51,430 nucleotides of DNA from an uncultured Bacilli bacterium (GCA_944332265.1 CALVJQ010000010.1:1-51430); one strand, 5' to 3'; shown: positions 7,542 through 15,721, numbered from the stretch's first letter. Made by a program: numbers and translations. Notes: generated by a model from the letters alone, not told the origin.

Positions 7542-10346
7542 TTAATGTTTTGGTTGATTTTTTATTTCTTTTATTTTATTTATTAAGTTAGTTATATTTT
7601 CTTTTAAAGTTAACATTAGTTTAATATCATTAGAACTTAAATTTTCTTTTTTTATAATATATTCTTGATCTTCTTTAGGTAAAGAAGAAAAAGATAAATA
7701 ATATACTTTTAATAATTGTAAATGTTTAATTAATGGATGTTCTAGTGGTAATATTGTTTTATTTTGAATACGTAGAGAATTAAAATATGCATCTTCTAAT
7801 TCAGTAAATGATAATTGATAATCAAGAGCTTTTTTTACTCTTAATTCTTCATTACTTTCAAAAATACATGAATATGCTAAATATTTTCTTATACTTATAA
7901 TATATTTTTCTAAAAGATTAAATAAGATACTTCTTTCTTCTTCAGTTAATGAATATTCTTTATTTAAAATATAGAATTTGTTAGCTATTTCTGTAGTTAA
8001 TTCGTCTTCTTTCTTATTACTATCTAGAGTAGATATAAGGTAGTTATATAGTTCTTCTAACCATTTATATTTTTTATTAGGAATGTTTCTTTTAAATATT
8101 TCATGACGCATTGCTTCTTCTAGTGACATACAATATTTTTTCATGTTATATAATATTCCATTACTATCAATATTAATTAGTAATAGAAGATGTTTAAGCA
8201 AAACACCATATTTTTCATAAACCCACATAGTTGGTTTATTCTGTCCTTTTTTACGATATGTATCTAAAGCTAAAGGGATTAATTCATTAAATGATTTATT
8301 TGGTAATTCTTTATATATTTTAAGAATTCGATAAACTATAGTATAGTTATATCCATTACGTAGACAGTATGATTTTAAAGTTTCTCCTTTATACATTATT
8401 GGATGTGGTTGATTCTTTTTACTTGGTGTAGTTCTATTTAAGAAGGTATTTAAAGTATTTATATCGATATTAAATTCTTCTAGTAATCTACTTAGGGGAG
8501 GATTTAAGTTTTCTTTTTCACGGCGTTTTTTATTTAATTTTTTATTAGCTTGGTATATCTTAGTAGCACGAGATTCATTACCACCTAGAGAATTTATTAA
8601 ATTAGTTAAATCATTTATTGTTTTTTTTGCTTTTTCATAACCATTTGTATATTTAGGATTATGATTTAATTCATATGCAATATGAAATTTATTTTTTTTA
8701 TGGAACCAAAAGTCTTTTATTAATTCACCATTGCTAAAAGAGATAGTATTTTCATAATCTTTAGGAATATAGCCGTTATTTAGAAGTTCAATGTATTCAT
8801 GAATCTTTTCTACTTTATGATAATGTTTCATTATTTCTTTAATAGCAGATGAATATCCTATTTTATATTTAGGATCAGTAGTTATTCTAATAAAGATGTT
8901 TTCTTTATTATTACTCCAAAAGGTATTTATTGGATCATTATTACTAAAGAAGTGAGTTGAATCATTATATTTAATTTTAATTATTTTTTTATTTAGTAAT
9001 TCAATATATTCAGATATTTTATCTATATTAAGTGATTCTAAGTATTTAGTAATTACTTCTTTGGCTTTTTCATAACCAGTTTGATACTTAGGATTAGTAT
9101 TTAGTTCTTTTATTATTTCTTCTTTTTTATGAGACCAAAAACGATTTATTAAACGACCATTACTAAAAGAGATAGTTAATTCATATGTAGAAGGGATTAG
9201 GATTCCGTTATTTAGAAGGTTTATATATTCATCTATATAGTTTATATTATTTTTATTAAGGAATTTTTTTAAAGATTCTTTGGCTTTTTCGTAACCGGTT
9301 TGATACTTAGGATTATTATTTAGTTCATTAATTATTTTTTCTTTATTAGTTTTAAAGAAATGGTTTATAGGTTCTCCATTACTAAAATAGTTTTTAGGAT
9401 CATAATAAGAAATAGTTATTAGTTCTTGATTTATGAGTTCAATATATTCAGATATTTTATCTATATTAAGTGATTCTAGATATTTAGTAATTACTTCTTT
9501 AGCTACTTCGTAACCACTATTATATTTAGGGTTGGTATTTAATTCATTAATTATATCTTCATTATGATTATTCCAAAAGTAATTAATTGGTTCCCCATTA
9601 GAGAAAGTGTTTATTCTATCGCAAGATTTGGGAGTTATTACTTTTTTATTTAAGAGTTCAATATAATTAGATATTTTATCATAATTAAGAGAAGCTAAAT
9701 AATTGGAGATAATTGATTTAGCTACTTCATATCCACTATTATATTTTGGATTAGTAGTTAATTCATTAATAATCTTATCTTTATTATTAGACCAGAATTT
9801 ATTAATCTTAGTACCATCTTTAAAGGTATGATGGGAATCATTCGATGTAGGGATTAAACCATTATTTAATAATTCAATATATTCAGATATTTTATCTTGA
9901 TTAAGAGATAATAAATATTTTTTTATTGCTTCTTTAGCTATTTCATAACCTCTATTATATTTAGGATCAGTATTTAATAAAGAGATTATTTTATCTTTAT
10001 TATTACTCCAAAAGTATTTTATTTTTTGACCATCTTTAAATTCATGGGTTTCATCATTATATGAAGGAGTTATAATACCATTATTAAGTAATTCGATATA
10101 TTCTTTTAGACGGTTTTTTATTAAACTAGACATATAGTCACTAACAGTTTTTTTAGCTACTTCATATCCACTATTATATATAGGATTGGTATTTAATTCT
10201 GTAATTATTTTAGAACGGTTTTTAGCCCAGTATTGATTAACTTTTGTTCCATTACTGAATATAGTTACTGGATCATAGTTTTTGGGTTTTAAACCATTAT
10301 TTAATAATTCTATATAAGCGTGTAATTTATCATATTTATCTTGCAT
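7542..10346 (-). CDS. Large protein with eight ~72-residue repeats and an HTH-like C-terminal region; function unknown
   Basis: 934 residues. Residues 1-589 are eight tandem units of 71-78 residues. The consensus order is KISEYIELLNNG, a variable loop, FSNGxxINxFWSNNK, a helix, NPKYxxGYExAK, then IxxYLxSLN. Each unit is helical and has a buried-looking Trp in the FW motif. Residues ~590-934 are not repeated. They are basic at first (KKLNKKRREKE) and contain GETLKSYCLRNGYNYTIVYR near 660-680, which looks like a helix-turn-helix, followed by more helices. There is no signal peptide or membrane segment. The DG/NG-xx-I-xx-W pattern faintly resembles the helicase-associated domain (PF03457), so nucleic-acid binding is a reasonable guess, but I do not recognise the family. 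It is transcribed alone, between the bacteriocin locus and rpsU. Confidence 0.8.
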   Translation of the reverse strand: MQDKYDKLHAYIELLNNGLKPKNYDPVTIFSNGTKVNQYWAKNRSKIITELNTNPIYNSGYEVAKKTVSDYMSSLIKNRLKEYIELLNNGIITPSYNDETHEFKDGQKIKYFWSNNKDKIISLLNTDPKYNRGYEIAKEAIKKYLLSLNQDKISEYIELLNNGLIPTSNDSHHTFKDGTKINKFWSNNKDKIINELTTNPKYNSGYEVAKSIISNYLASLNYDKISNYIELLNKKVITPKSCDRINTFSNGEPINYFWNNHNEDIINELNTNPKYNSGYEVAKEVITKYLESLNIDKISEYIELINQELITISYYDPKNYFSNGEPINHFFKTNKEKIINELNNNPKYQTGYEKAKESLKKFLNKNNINYIDEYINLLNNGILIPSTYELTISFSNGRLINRFWSHKKEEIIKELNTNPKYQTGYEKAKEVITKYLESLNIDKISEYIELLNKKIIKIKYNDSTHFFSNNDPINTFWSNNKENIFIRITTDPKYKIGYSSAIKEIMKHYHKVEKIHEYIELLNNGYIPKDYENTISFSNGELIKDFWFHKKNKFHIAYELNHNPKYTNGYEKAKKTINDLTNLINSLGGNESRATKIYQANKKLNKKRREKENLNPPLSRLLEEFNIDINTLNTFLNRTTPSKKNQPHPIMYKGETLKSYCLRNGYNYTIVYRILKIYKELPNKSFNELIPLALDTYRKKGQNKPTMWVYEKYGVLLKHLLLLINIDSNGILYNMKKYCMSLEEAMRHEIFKRNIPNKKYKWLEELYNYLISTLDSNKKEDELTTEIANKFYILNKEYSLTEEERSILFNLLEKYIISIRKYLAYSCIFESNEELRVKKALDYQLSFTELEDAYFNSLRIQNKTILPLEHPLIKHLQLLKVYYLSFSSLPKEDQEYIIKKENLSSNDIKLMLTLKENITNLINKIKEIKNQPKH
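8580..10346 (-). repeat. Eight coding tandem repeats (~216 bp each)
   Basis: The repeat units cover residues 1-77, 78-149, 150-221, 222-294, 295-367, 368-440, 441-511 and 512-589 of the protein above. Units 4 and 6 share the identical tail AKEVITKYLESLN. The units have diverged at DNA level but keep length and phase. Confidence 0.88.
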
Positions 10347-10405
10347 AGTAATCCCCTTTTTTCGTGGTATTATTCTATCATAAAATTTTAAATTTTAAAA
10401 ATTTA

Positions 10406-10435
10406 ACTAAAAAAGAGTCTAAATAAGACTCTTTT
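10406..10435 (-). terminator. Terminator of the bacteriocin operon
   Basis: Minus strand: the 10-bp stem AAAAGAGTCT / AGACTCTTTT with a five-base loop, then a T run. It overlaps the stop of the 52-residue peptide gene. Confidence 0.85.
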
Positions 10436-10592
10436 AGCATTTATTTCCTGATATTAACATTCTAATAGCTGTACCACATGCACGCCCTAATGAATATAAA
10501 GCTTCGATACCACGTGATATAGCGTTTAGAAATGAAGCTGAAGTGTATGATACAGCTCCACCATAAATATTATGTAATTCTTCGTTTGTCAT
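10434..10592 (-). CDS. Double-glycine leader bacteriocin-like peptide, 52 residues
   Basis: A short ORF with a strong AGGAGG Shine-Dalgarno eight bases before the ATG at 10592. The N-terminus MTNEELHNIYGG is a typical double-glycine leader (EL at -8/-7, hydrophobic at -4, GG at -2/-1), so the predicted mature peptide begins AVSYTSASF and is 40 residues. The mature part is hydrophobic and cationic with two cysteines (RACGTAIR and the terminal NKC) and small-residue spacing. It lies in the same operon as a C39-peptidase ABC exporter, the enzyme class that removes such leaders. I infer one half of a two-peptide class II bacteriocin with the gene at 10601-10750. No activity can be read from sequence. 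Confidence 0.8.
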   Translation of the reverse strand: MTNEELHNIYGGAVSYTSASFLNAISRGIEALYSLGRACGTAIRMLISGNKC

Positions 10593-10600
10593 ATATCCTC

Positions 10601-10750
10601 CTATTTAGTGCTTGAACAAGTTAGTGGACGTAAATAGCCATTTACAAAACCAATAACAAAGGAGATTACACCTCCTATTATTAAGAAAGTGCCAGCACTT
10701 AATTTAAGAGCTCCCCCATTGATTTCATTTAGTTCCTTTTCTGTTAGCAT
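10601..10750 (-). CDS. Double-glycine leader bacteriocin-like peptide, 49 residues
   Basis: The start is the ATG at 10750; an earlier ATG six bases upstream is out of frame and stops at once. The leader MLTEKELNEINGG has the classic LTEKEL...I.GG form. The predicted mature peptide is 36 residues beginning ALKLSAGTF. It contains a hydrophobic glycine-rich helix with GG and GFVNG (a GxxxG pair), the helix-packing motif of two-peptide bacteriocins, and ends near LTCSSTK. Its TAG stop overlaps the Shine-Dalgarno of the next peptide gene, so the two are translated in tandem. The exporter and accessory gene lie immediately upstream. Confidence 0.82.
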   Translation of the reverse strand: MLTEKELNEINGGALKLSAGTFLIIGGVISFVIGFVNGYLRPLTCSSTK

Positions 10751-10763
10751 AGCATTTCCCTTT

Positions 10764-11171
10764 CTATAAAATATCAAGTATTTTAGTTATTATTCTTTGC
10801 TTATTATATAGAATTTTAAAGTTAATTATTTGATTAGAAGTCTTTAAGTTAGTAGTTAATTTTATATCTTGATAAGCTATATTATTATTTAAATATGGTT
10901 CATTGTAGTTTATAGACATAATATTATATTCTTTATTTAAATATTCTATTTTGGGTTTTTGATTTAAGATATCAATCTTGTCATAACTCAGAGTTATATC
11001 TATATAACAATTATTATTTTCGCAAGTTATAATTCCCGTAGTTTTTATACAATCATACGTTTTAATATAATAAGATATTATTAAAAAAGTGATTGTTATA
11101 ATTAAGATTATAAAGTAAATTATATTATTTTTTGATGGTTTTTCTTTAAGGAGTAATAATTTTTCGATCAT
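10764..11171 (-). CDS. Small membrane-anchored protein of the bacteriocin operon (accessory or immunity)
   Basis: 135 residues: a short cytoplasmic start, one strong transmembrane segment at about 19-40 (IIYFIILIITITFLIISYYI), then ~95 mostly beta-type residues outside. It overlaps the end of the exporter gene by 26 bases and is followed 13 bases later by the first peptide gene, so all four belong to one unit. The single anchor plus beta domain recalls a stripped-down HlyD/MesE-type export accessory protein with no coiled coil. It could equally be an immunity protein. I do not recognise a family. Confidence 0.75.
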   Translation of the reverse strand: MIEKLLLLKEKPSKNNIIYFIILIITITFLIISYYIKTYDCIKTTGIITCENNNCYIDITLSYDKIDILNQKPKIEYLNKEYNIMSINYNEPYLNNNIAYQDIKLTTNLKTSNQIINFKILYNKQRIITKILDIL

Positions 11172-13212
11172 TGTATGAATCCATTTCGATTATATTTTTA
11201 AAACTTTTAGAATTAGTATGCGAGATATAAATAATTGTTGTATTTAATAAATATTGATCTAAATTTTTTAAAATTGTATTTTCGGTTTTTCTATCTACTT
11301 CACTTAATGATTCATCCATAATTAAGATTTGGGGATGTTTTAAGATTGATCTAGCTAAAATTATTCTTTGTCTTTCTCCCCCACTTAGATTATAACCTTC
11401 GTCATATATAATTGAATCTAGTCTTAAAGCTTTTTTATCTATTATTTCATTAACTTTAGTAATATTTAAAACTTCTTCTAATTCTAGTTTAGATATTTCT
11501 TCGTTTAAAGTAAGATTATTTTTTATAGAATCGGTAAATATTTTTTCTCTTTGAGATATATAGATAATATTGTCACGTATACTATTTAAAGAATAATCTT
11601 TGATATTTATATTATTAATTGTTATTTTTCCTTGATAATCATTAATATTTAAATTTAACATTTTCATTAAAGTAGTTTTACCACTACCTGACTTACCTAT
11701 TAAAATATTATGTGAGTTCTTCTTTATTTTAAGATTTATATTATTTAATATTTGATGAAAGTTGTCGTATGAGTAAGTTATATTATTGAAGATTATATCT
11801 CCAGTAATAAATTCTTCTTTTTTACCTAATTTCTCTTGTTTTAAAGAAAGAAATTCACTTATTTTATTCAATGATAGTTTTATAAAGTTAAAGCGTGGTA
11901 AGATATTTAGAGTATTTTCAATTGGTTCAATAAAATAACTTAGTAAGGTATTAAAGGTAATTAATGATAAGATATTAAGTTTATTTTGATATATTAGATA
12001 TACACCATAACTAGTTATTATAAATAGACCTAGTTCATTAATTGTTTTTTTAATTGTTTCTATTATATTTAGTTTATGAAAATAATTAAATGAACTTCTT
12101 TCGTAATAAGTATAATTTTTTATTAACTTATCTAACTTATGTGATATTAAATTTAAATTTTTAATTGATTCTAGGGAAGATATATCTTCACTTAGATAAG
12201 AATTAAAATCAGTTTCTAAATCAATGTTATCATTAATACTATTTACAATAGTTGGGTTAAGTGAGAATCCTATTATAATATAAAGAATTGAAATTATGCA
12301 AAGAATAAAAAATAATTCACTACTTATATTAAATAGGAAATAAGAACTTGTTAAGCATAATAATAAATCTAAAATAATAGTAATAATTATTTCACTAAAT
12401 AATTCTTTTATATTATTTAATTCTTTTATTCTAGTTATTATTTCGCCACTAGTTCTCGAATTGATAACATTTAAAGGGAGATTAAAGATATGAGTTAAAA
12501 AATTGGGAATAATTGATAAATCAATATTTTTGTTTAGATATATAGCTAATTTATTACGTAAATGTGATATATATAATTTTAGTAAATGTAATATAGCAAA
12601 GATAAATATAAGAAAAAATGTTGTATTTATATAATTTGTTTCAATACTAGTAATAATTATTTTAAAATAGTAACTTATTATGATAGAGATAATTGTTAAG
12701 ATTAAGCTTAATAGAATTATATGCTTAAATAAATTTTTTTCTTGAATTATTATTTGAATAAATAATTCTTTTATACTGTTTTTTATTTTGTATAGAGGTA
12801 TTTTTTTATATGGTTTAAAAATAAGTATTATGTTAGTCCAGTTATTTTGAAATTCTAATTTACTTAGTTTTATAAATCCTTTGGCTGGATCCATAAGATG
12901 AACATTTTTCTTATCTATTTTATATATTACAACAAAATGATTTAAGCCTTTTTTAGTTGTAGTATGAGCTATAGCTGGTAATAATAGTTCTTTACTATCT
13001 AAAGTTAAATCTTTACGACCAATAGCTGTAAAACCATATTTTTGAGCGGCTTTGATTAAATTTAAAGCTGTTGTTCCATTATTATTAGTTTTAGTATCTA
13101 AACGAAGATTTTCTAATGGGATACAGCCATCATAAAATTTAATTATTGATTCTAAACAACAGATACCACAATCTTTAATATCTTGTTGTTTAACAATTAA
13201 TTTTTTATTCAT
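11146..13212 (-). CDS. Bacteriocin exporter: C39 peptidase / ABC transporter (PCAT)
   Basis: 688 residues from the ATG at 13212, chosen because AAGGGAG lies just upstream; a TTG five codons earlier falls within the Shine-Dalgarno and is unlikely. Domains in order: C39 peptidase (~1-135) with the QQDIKDCGICCL cysteine site, the histidine in GLNHFVVIYKI and the aspartate in HLMDPAKGF; a six-helix ABC membrane domain (~160-440); and an ATPase domain with Walker A GKSGSGKTTL, signature LSGGERQRI, Walker B ILIMDESLSEVD and the H-loop in YISHT. The family cleaves double-glycine leaders in the cytoplasm and exports the mature peptide. The two peptides downstream are the obvious substrates. Confidence 0.95.
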   Translation of the reverse strand: MNKKLIVKQQDIKDCGICCLESIIKFYDGCIPLENLRLDTKTNNNGTTALNLIKAAQKYGFTAIGRKDLTLDSKELLLPAIAHTTTKKGLNHFVVIYKIDKKNVHLMDPAKGFIKLSKLEFQNNWTNIILIFKPYKKIPLYKIKNSIKELFIQIIIQEKNLFKHIILLSLILTIISIIISYYFKIIITSIETNYINTTFFLIFIFAILHLLKLYISHLRNKLAIYLNKNIDLSIIPNFLTHIFNLPLNVINSRTSGEIITRIKELNNIKELFSEIIITIILDLLLCLTSSYFLFNISSELFFILCIISILYIIIGFSLNPTIVNSINDNIDLETDFNSYLSEDISSLESIKNLNLISHKLDKLIKNYTYYERSSFNYFHKLNIIETIKKTINELGLFIITSYGVYLIYQNKLNILSLITFNTLLSYFIEPIENTLNILPRFNFIKLSLNKISEFLSLKQEKLGKKEEFITGDIIFNNITYSYDNFHQILNNINLKIKKNSHNILIGKSGSGKTTLMKMLNLNINDYQGKITINNINIKDYSLNSIRDNIIYISQREKIFTDSIKNNLTLNEEISKLELEEVLNITKVNEIIDKKALRLDSIIYDEGYNLSGGERQRIILARSILKHPQILIMDESLSEVDRKTENTILKNLDQYLLNTTIIYISHTNSKSFKNIIEMDSYNDRKIITP

Positions 13213-13216
13213 ATTT

Positions 13217-13251
13217 ACTCCCTTCAATATATATGTACTTGCTAAGGGAGT
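13217..13251 (-). promoter_or_regulatory. Hairpin able to sequester the exporter's Shine-Dalgarno
   Basis: On the minus strand ACTCCCTT (13251-13244) is the exact complement of AAGGGAGT (13224-13217), which includes the Shine-Dalgarno of the exporter. The loop is 19 bases. If the stem forms in the mRNA it would mask the ribosome binding site. Confidence 0.45.
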
Positions 13252-13270
13252 TTATTTCCTTTTTAAAAAT

Positions 13271-13298
13271 TAAAAAAATAGATAAATCATTATCTATT
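13271..13298 (-). terminator. Terminator of the pilin-like gene
   Basis: Minus strand: an ATAGATAA / TTATCTAT stem with a four-base loop followed by seven T, starting at the stop codon of the gene at 13294. It separates that gene from the bacteriocin operon. Confidence 0.75.
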
Positions 13299-13740
13299 CA
13301 GTATAAGTACTAGGATCACTTTCTGGAATTGTACAATTTTCCGTATCTAGTAAACAGTTAGTACATTCAGTAAAACTTGAGTCATCAGCTCCTATTAATG
13401 TATCAAATGTAAAATCTAGAACACTAGGTATTAAAAAAACTATAAGACCAGCTATTATCTTTTTAGCTAAAAGACTTATACTAGCAGTCATATCTTCGGT
13501 TTTACCACTTATTATAGTTTTACTAAATGCTATCATACCAGTAATTATTAAAATTAAAGGAACAACTATTTTAACAATATTTATAATAACTCCAAGAATC
13601 ATAAAAGTTCTTCGAACACCACTATAATCACAAAATTCTATTTTACTTGAAGTAGCAGCATATACAACATTTAAAGTTAAAAAAGCACAGATAAAAAGAA
13701 CAAATAAAATAGAAAAAAGTAGTTGTTTTTTAGATTTCAT
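13294..13740 (-). CDS. Pilin-like small membrane protein (T4SS VirB2/TrbC type)
   Basis: 148 residues. An N-terminal signal-like helix ends in VYAA (possible cleavage after YA). Two more hydrophobic helices lie at about 45-70 and 88-106, separated by a short polar loop (SKTIISGKTEDM). The tail is acidic with four cysteines (FTECTNCLLDTENCTI). This signal peptide plus two-helix layout is that of VirB2/TrbC-like pilins found alone in many Firmicutes genomes. No other conjugation or type IV secretion gene is nearby, so the role is open. The start is supported by AGGTGAT before the ATG. Confidence 0.6.
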   Translation of the reverse strand: MKSKKQLLFSILFVLFICAFLTLNVVYAATSSKIEFCDYSGVRRTFMILGVIINIVKIVVPLILIITGMIAFSKTIISGKTEDMTASISLLAKKIIAGLIVFLIPSVLDFTFDTLIGADDSSFTECTNCLLDTENCTIPESDPSTYTE

Positions 13741-13843
13741 AATATCACCTATTAATATAATAATATATTTTTAATAATTAGTAAATATAAGTATATTTTT
13801 TATTGTCAGTTAATATTATGTATTAATATTGGAGGAGATTATA

Positions 13844-14332
13844 ATGATTAATAAACAAAGTATTTGGTTTACCTTTTTATTTAGTGTTATTTTAATATTA
13901 AGTATATTTTATATTACAATGAATGAAAATGAGTTAAAAGACTTTATTGAACCTGTAGATACTAATGATACAACTTTAGTAGTTAATGAAAGTACTGAAA
14001 TAGTTTCTTTGCGTGTACAAAACGATGAAGAAGTACTAGAAACTATTAATAATTTACAGGATATTATTTTAAGTGAAACAAGTGACTTAAATGAAAAAAA
14101 TGATGCTTATAATAATTTGCTTTTAATATCTAGTAATAAGAGTGAAGAAGAAAAGATAGAAAATATTATAAAAGATGAATTTAAAAGTGAGGCTTTTGTT
14201 AAGATTAATGGAGATAATGTTACAATTGTGATAGATAAAGATGAACATAGTTATGAGATTGCTAATAAAATAATTCGTCGAGTTAATGAAGAGTTTAAAG
14301 AACAAAAATATGTTACTGTTAAATTTAATTAA
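13844..14332 (+). CDS. spoIIIAH: SpoIIIAH-like protein
   Basis: 162 residues from the ATG at 13844, with GGAGGAG eight bases before it; the TTG at 13829 lies upstream of the Shine-Dalgarno. There is one N-terminal membrane helix (FTFLFSVILILSIFYIT), a linker, and a C-terminal ~100-residue domain of the SpoIIIAH/ring-building type (KSEEEKIENIIKDEF, then AFVKINGDNVTIVI and EIANKIIRRVNEEF). In spore formers SpoIIIAH sits in the mother-cell membrane and joins SpoIIQ across the intermembrane space. Here it is not in a spoIIIA operon but next to gerE- and gerM-like genes, which supports a sporulation-related identity. Confidence 0.75.
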   Translation: MINKQSIWFTFLFSVILILSIFYITMNENELKDFIEPVDTNDTTLVVNESTEIVSLRVQNDEEVLETINNLQDIILSETSDLNEKNDAYNNLLLISSNKSEEEKIENIIKDEFKSEAFVKINGDNVTIVIDKDEHSYEIANKIIRRVNEEFKEQKYVTVKFN

Positions 14333-14382
14333 CATGATTATTTAGTTCTTCATATATTATATTAGTTGGGTGAGATATAATA

Positions 14383-14583
14383 ATGAAGAATTTATTAACT
14401 AAAAGAGAAAAAGAGATATTTAATTATTTAGATAAAGGATATACAACTAATGAAGTTGCTAATATCTTGAAAATTAAAGCAAAAACTATTAGAAATCATA
14501 TTTCTAATGTTATTATGAAACTTGGTGTTAAAACAAGAAAAGATGTTTTAGATATTTTAAATAGTGATGATAAGTTTTTATAA
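14383..14583 (+). CDS. GerE-like stand-alone LuxR-type HTH regulator
   Basis: 66 residues, consisting of just the LuxR/GerE DNA-binding domain: LTKREKEIFNYLDKGYTTNEVA, then NILKIKAKTIRNHISNVIMKLGV. B. subtilis GerE, the late mother-cell regulator, is also a bare domain of 74 residues. Its position between spoIIIAH and gerM makes a sporulation regulator the best reading, though short LuxR domains also occur elsewhere. The Shine-Dalgarno is GGGTGA, and a terminator overlaps its stop. Confidence 0.75.
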   Translation: MKNLLTKREKEIFNYLDKGYTTNEVANILKIKAKTIRNHISNVIMKLGVKTRKDVLDILNSDDKFL

Positions 14584-14605
14584 ACTCCTTTTAGGAGTTT
14601 TTATT
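14582..14605 (+). terminator. Terminator after the gerE-like gene
   Basis: The stem AAACTCCT / AGGAGTTT has a three-base loop and is followed by a T-rich tract. It separates spoIIIAH-gerE from gerM. Confidence 0.75.
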
Positions 14606-14647
14606 CTTAAATAAATTTTTATTAATATAATTTTATTAGGTGGTTGG

Positions 14648-15568
14648 ATGCTAAAACGTTTTACTTTTAAAAAAATTGCTATTACTACTCTTCTCCTTTT
14701 ATTAGCTTTAATTTTATATAATTATCCAGAAGTAATTAATGAAGAAGTAGTTGTTGATGATTGTAAAAGAATAAATATTTATTTAATAGATGAAAATGAC
14801 TTTGTAGGCATGACAGAAATTAAAACTAATAGTAATTCAGATGAATTGATCGAAGAAATTATAAATTCTTTAATTATTGGCGGGAATCCTACTAATTTAC
14901 CAGAAGGATTTAAAGCTATTATTCCTAAGGGAACTAAGTTATTAGATTATGAATTGAAAGATGGCTTACTTAAGATTAATTTCAGTAAAGAGTTTTTATT
15001 AGTTGATTTAGAAAATGAAGAAAAGATGTTAGAAGCTTTAGTTTATTCATTAACGACGATTAAAGATGTTAAGAAAATTATGATCTTTGTTGAAGGAAAG
15101 CATTTAAGAGAACTACCAAAGACTAAAATAAAATTAGATTTATACTTAGATCGTAGTATAGGAATTAATAAAATTATTAATATTAATAATATAGCAAATA
15201 CTAGTATGACTACAGTTTATTATTTAAGCAATACAAAGAATAGTTATTATATTCCAATATCTTATATAAGTAATGATAATGATGATAAAATAGAAATTAT
15301 TATTAATAGTTTAAGAACTAATCGACTTAATAGTAGTAATTTATCTAGTCATTTAAATTATCAAGTAGAATTAATTGATTATGAAAAAACTAATAATGAA
15401 GTAGTTTTAAATTTTAATGAAATTTTATTAGCAAGTGTTTTTGAAGGTAAGTTAAAAGAAGAGATTAAGTATGCTATATCTTATTCTATTTATGATACTT
15501 TAGGTGCTTTAAATGTTATATTCCAAGTTAATAATGAAAAAATAGATGAATTTAGACTTGAAAATTAA
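14648..15568 (+). CDS. gerM: GerM-like protein with two GerMN domains
   Basis: 306 residues. One membrane helix lies near residues 9-27 (KIAITTLLLLLALILYNY) with no lipobox cysteine, whereas B. subtilis GerM is a lipoprotein. Two GerMN (SpoVS-like beta-alpha) domains follow at about 45-165 and 190-300. The first shows the family's INIYLIDENDFVG, LIEEIINSLIIGG, IPKGTKLLDYEL and LKINFSKEF run; the second repeats the pattern more loosely. GerM works in engulfment/germination with the SpoIIIA-SpoIIQ channel in spore formers, which fits the spoIIIAH gene just upstream. The start has GGTGG five bases before the ATG. Confidence 0.82.
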   Translation: MLKRFTFKKIAITTLLLLLALILYNYPEVINEEVVVDDCKRINIYLIDENDFVGMTEIKTNSNSDELIEEIINSLIIGGNPTNLPEGFKAIIPKGTKLLDYELKDGLLKINFSKEFLLVDLENEEKMLEALVYSLTTIKDVKKIMIFVEGKHLRELPKTKIKLDLYLDRSIGINKIININNIANTSMTTVYYLSNTKNSYYIPISYISNDNDDKIEIIINSLRTNRLNSSNLSSHLNYQVELIDYEKTNNEVVLNFNEILLASVFEGKLKEEIKYAISYSIYDTLGALNVIFQVNNEKIDEFRLEN

Positions 15569-15606
15569 TAAAATATATTATATAATCTATTTGTTCCGCG
15601 AGTTAT

Positions 15607-15683
15607 GTCCTCGTAGCTCAGCTGGATAGAGCAATCGCCTTCTAAGCGATCGGTCAGGTGTTCGAATCACCTCGGGGACACCA
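15607..15683 (+). tRNA. tRNA-Arg (anticodon TCT)
   Basis: Full cloverleaf: acceptor GTCCTCG / CGGGGAC, D arm GCTC..GAGC, anticodon stem ATCGC / GCGAT with loop CTTCTAA (anticodon TCT at 15641-15643), variable loop, T arm AGGTG / CACCT with TTCGAAT, discriminator A and an encoded CCA. Reads AGA codons, abundant in this A+T-rich genome. Confidence 0.97.
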
Positions 15684-15695
15684 CTTAAATAAATT

Positions 15696-15721
15696 AGATC
15701 CTTTTTAAGGATCTTTTTTTT
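15696..15721 (+). terminator. Terminator after tRNA-Arg
   Basis: The 8-bp stem AGATCCTT / AAGGATCT with a three-base loop is followed by an eight-T run. Confidence 0.88.

Noticed and set aside
8580..10346. Direct repeats considered as a CRISPR or satellite array
   Set aside because: Units are ~216 bp, in frame, and conserved at the protein rather than DNA level, so they are coding repeats.
14123..14335. Minus-strand ORF opposite spoIIIAH
   Set aside because: Antisense shadow of a gene with a strong ribosome binding site and family match.
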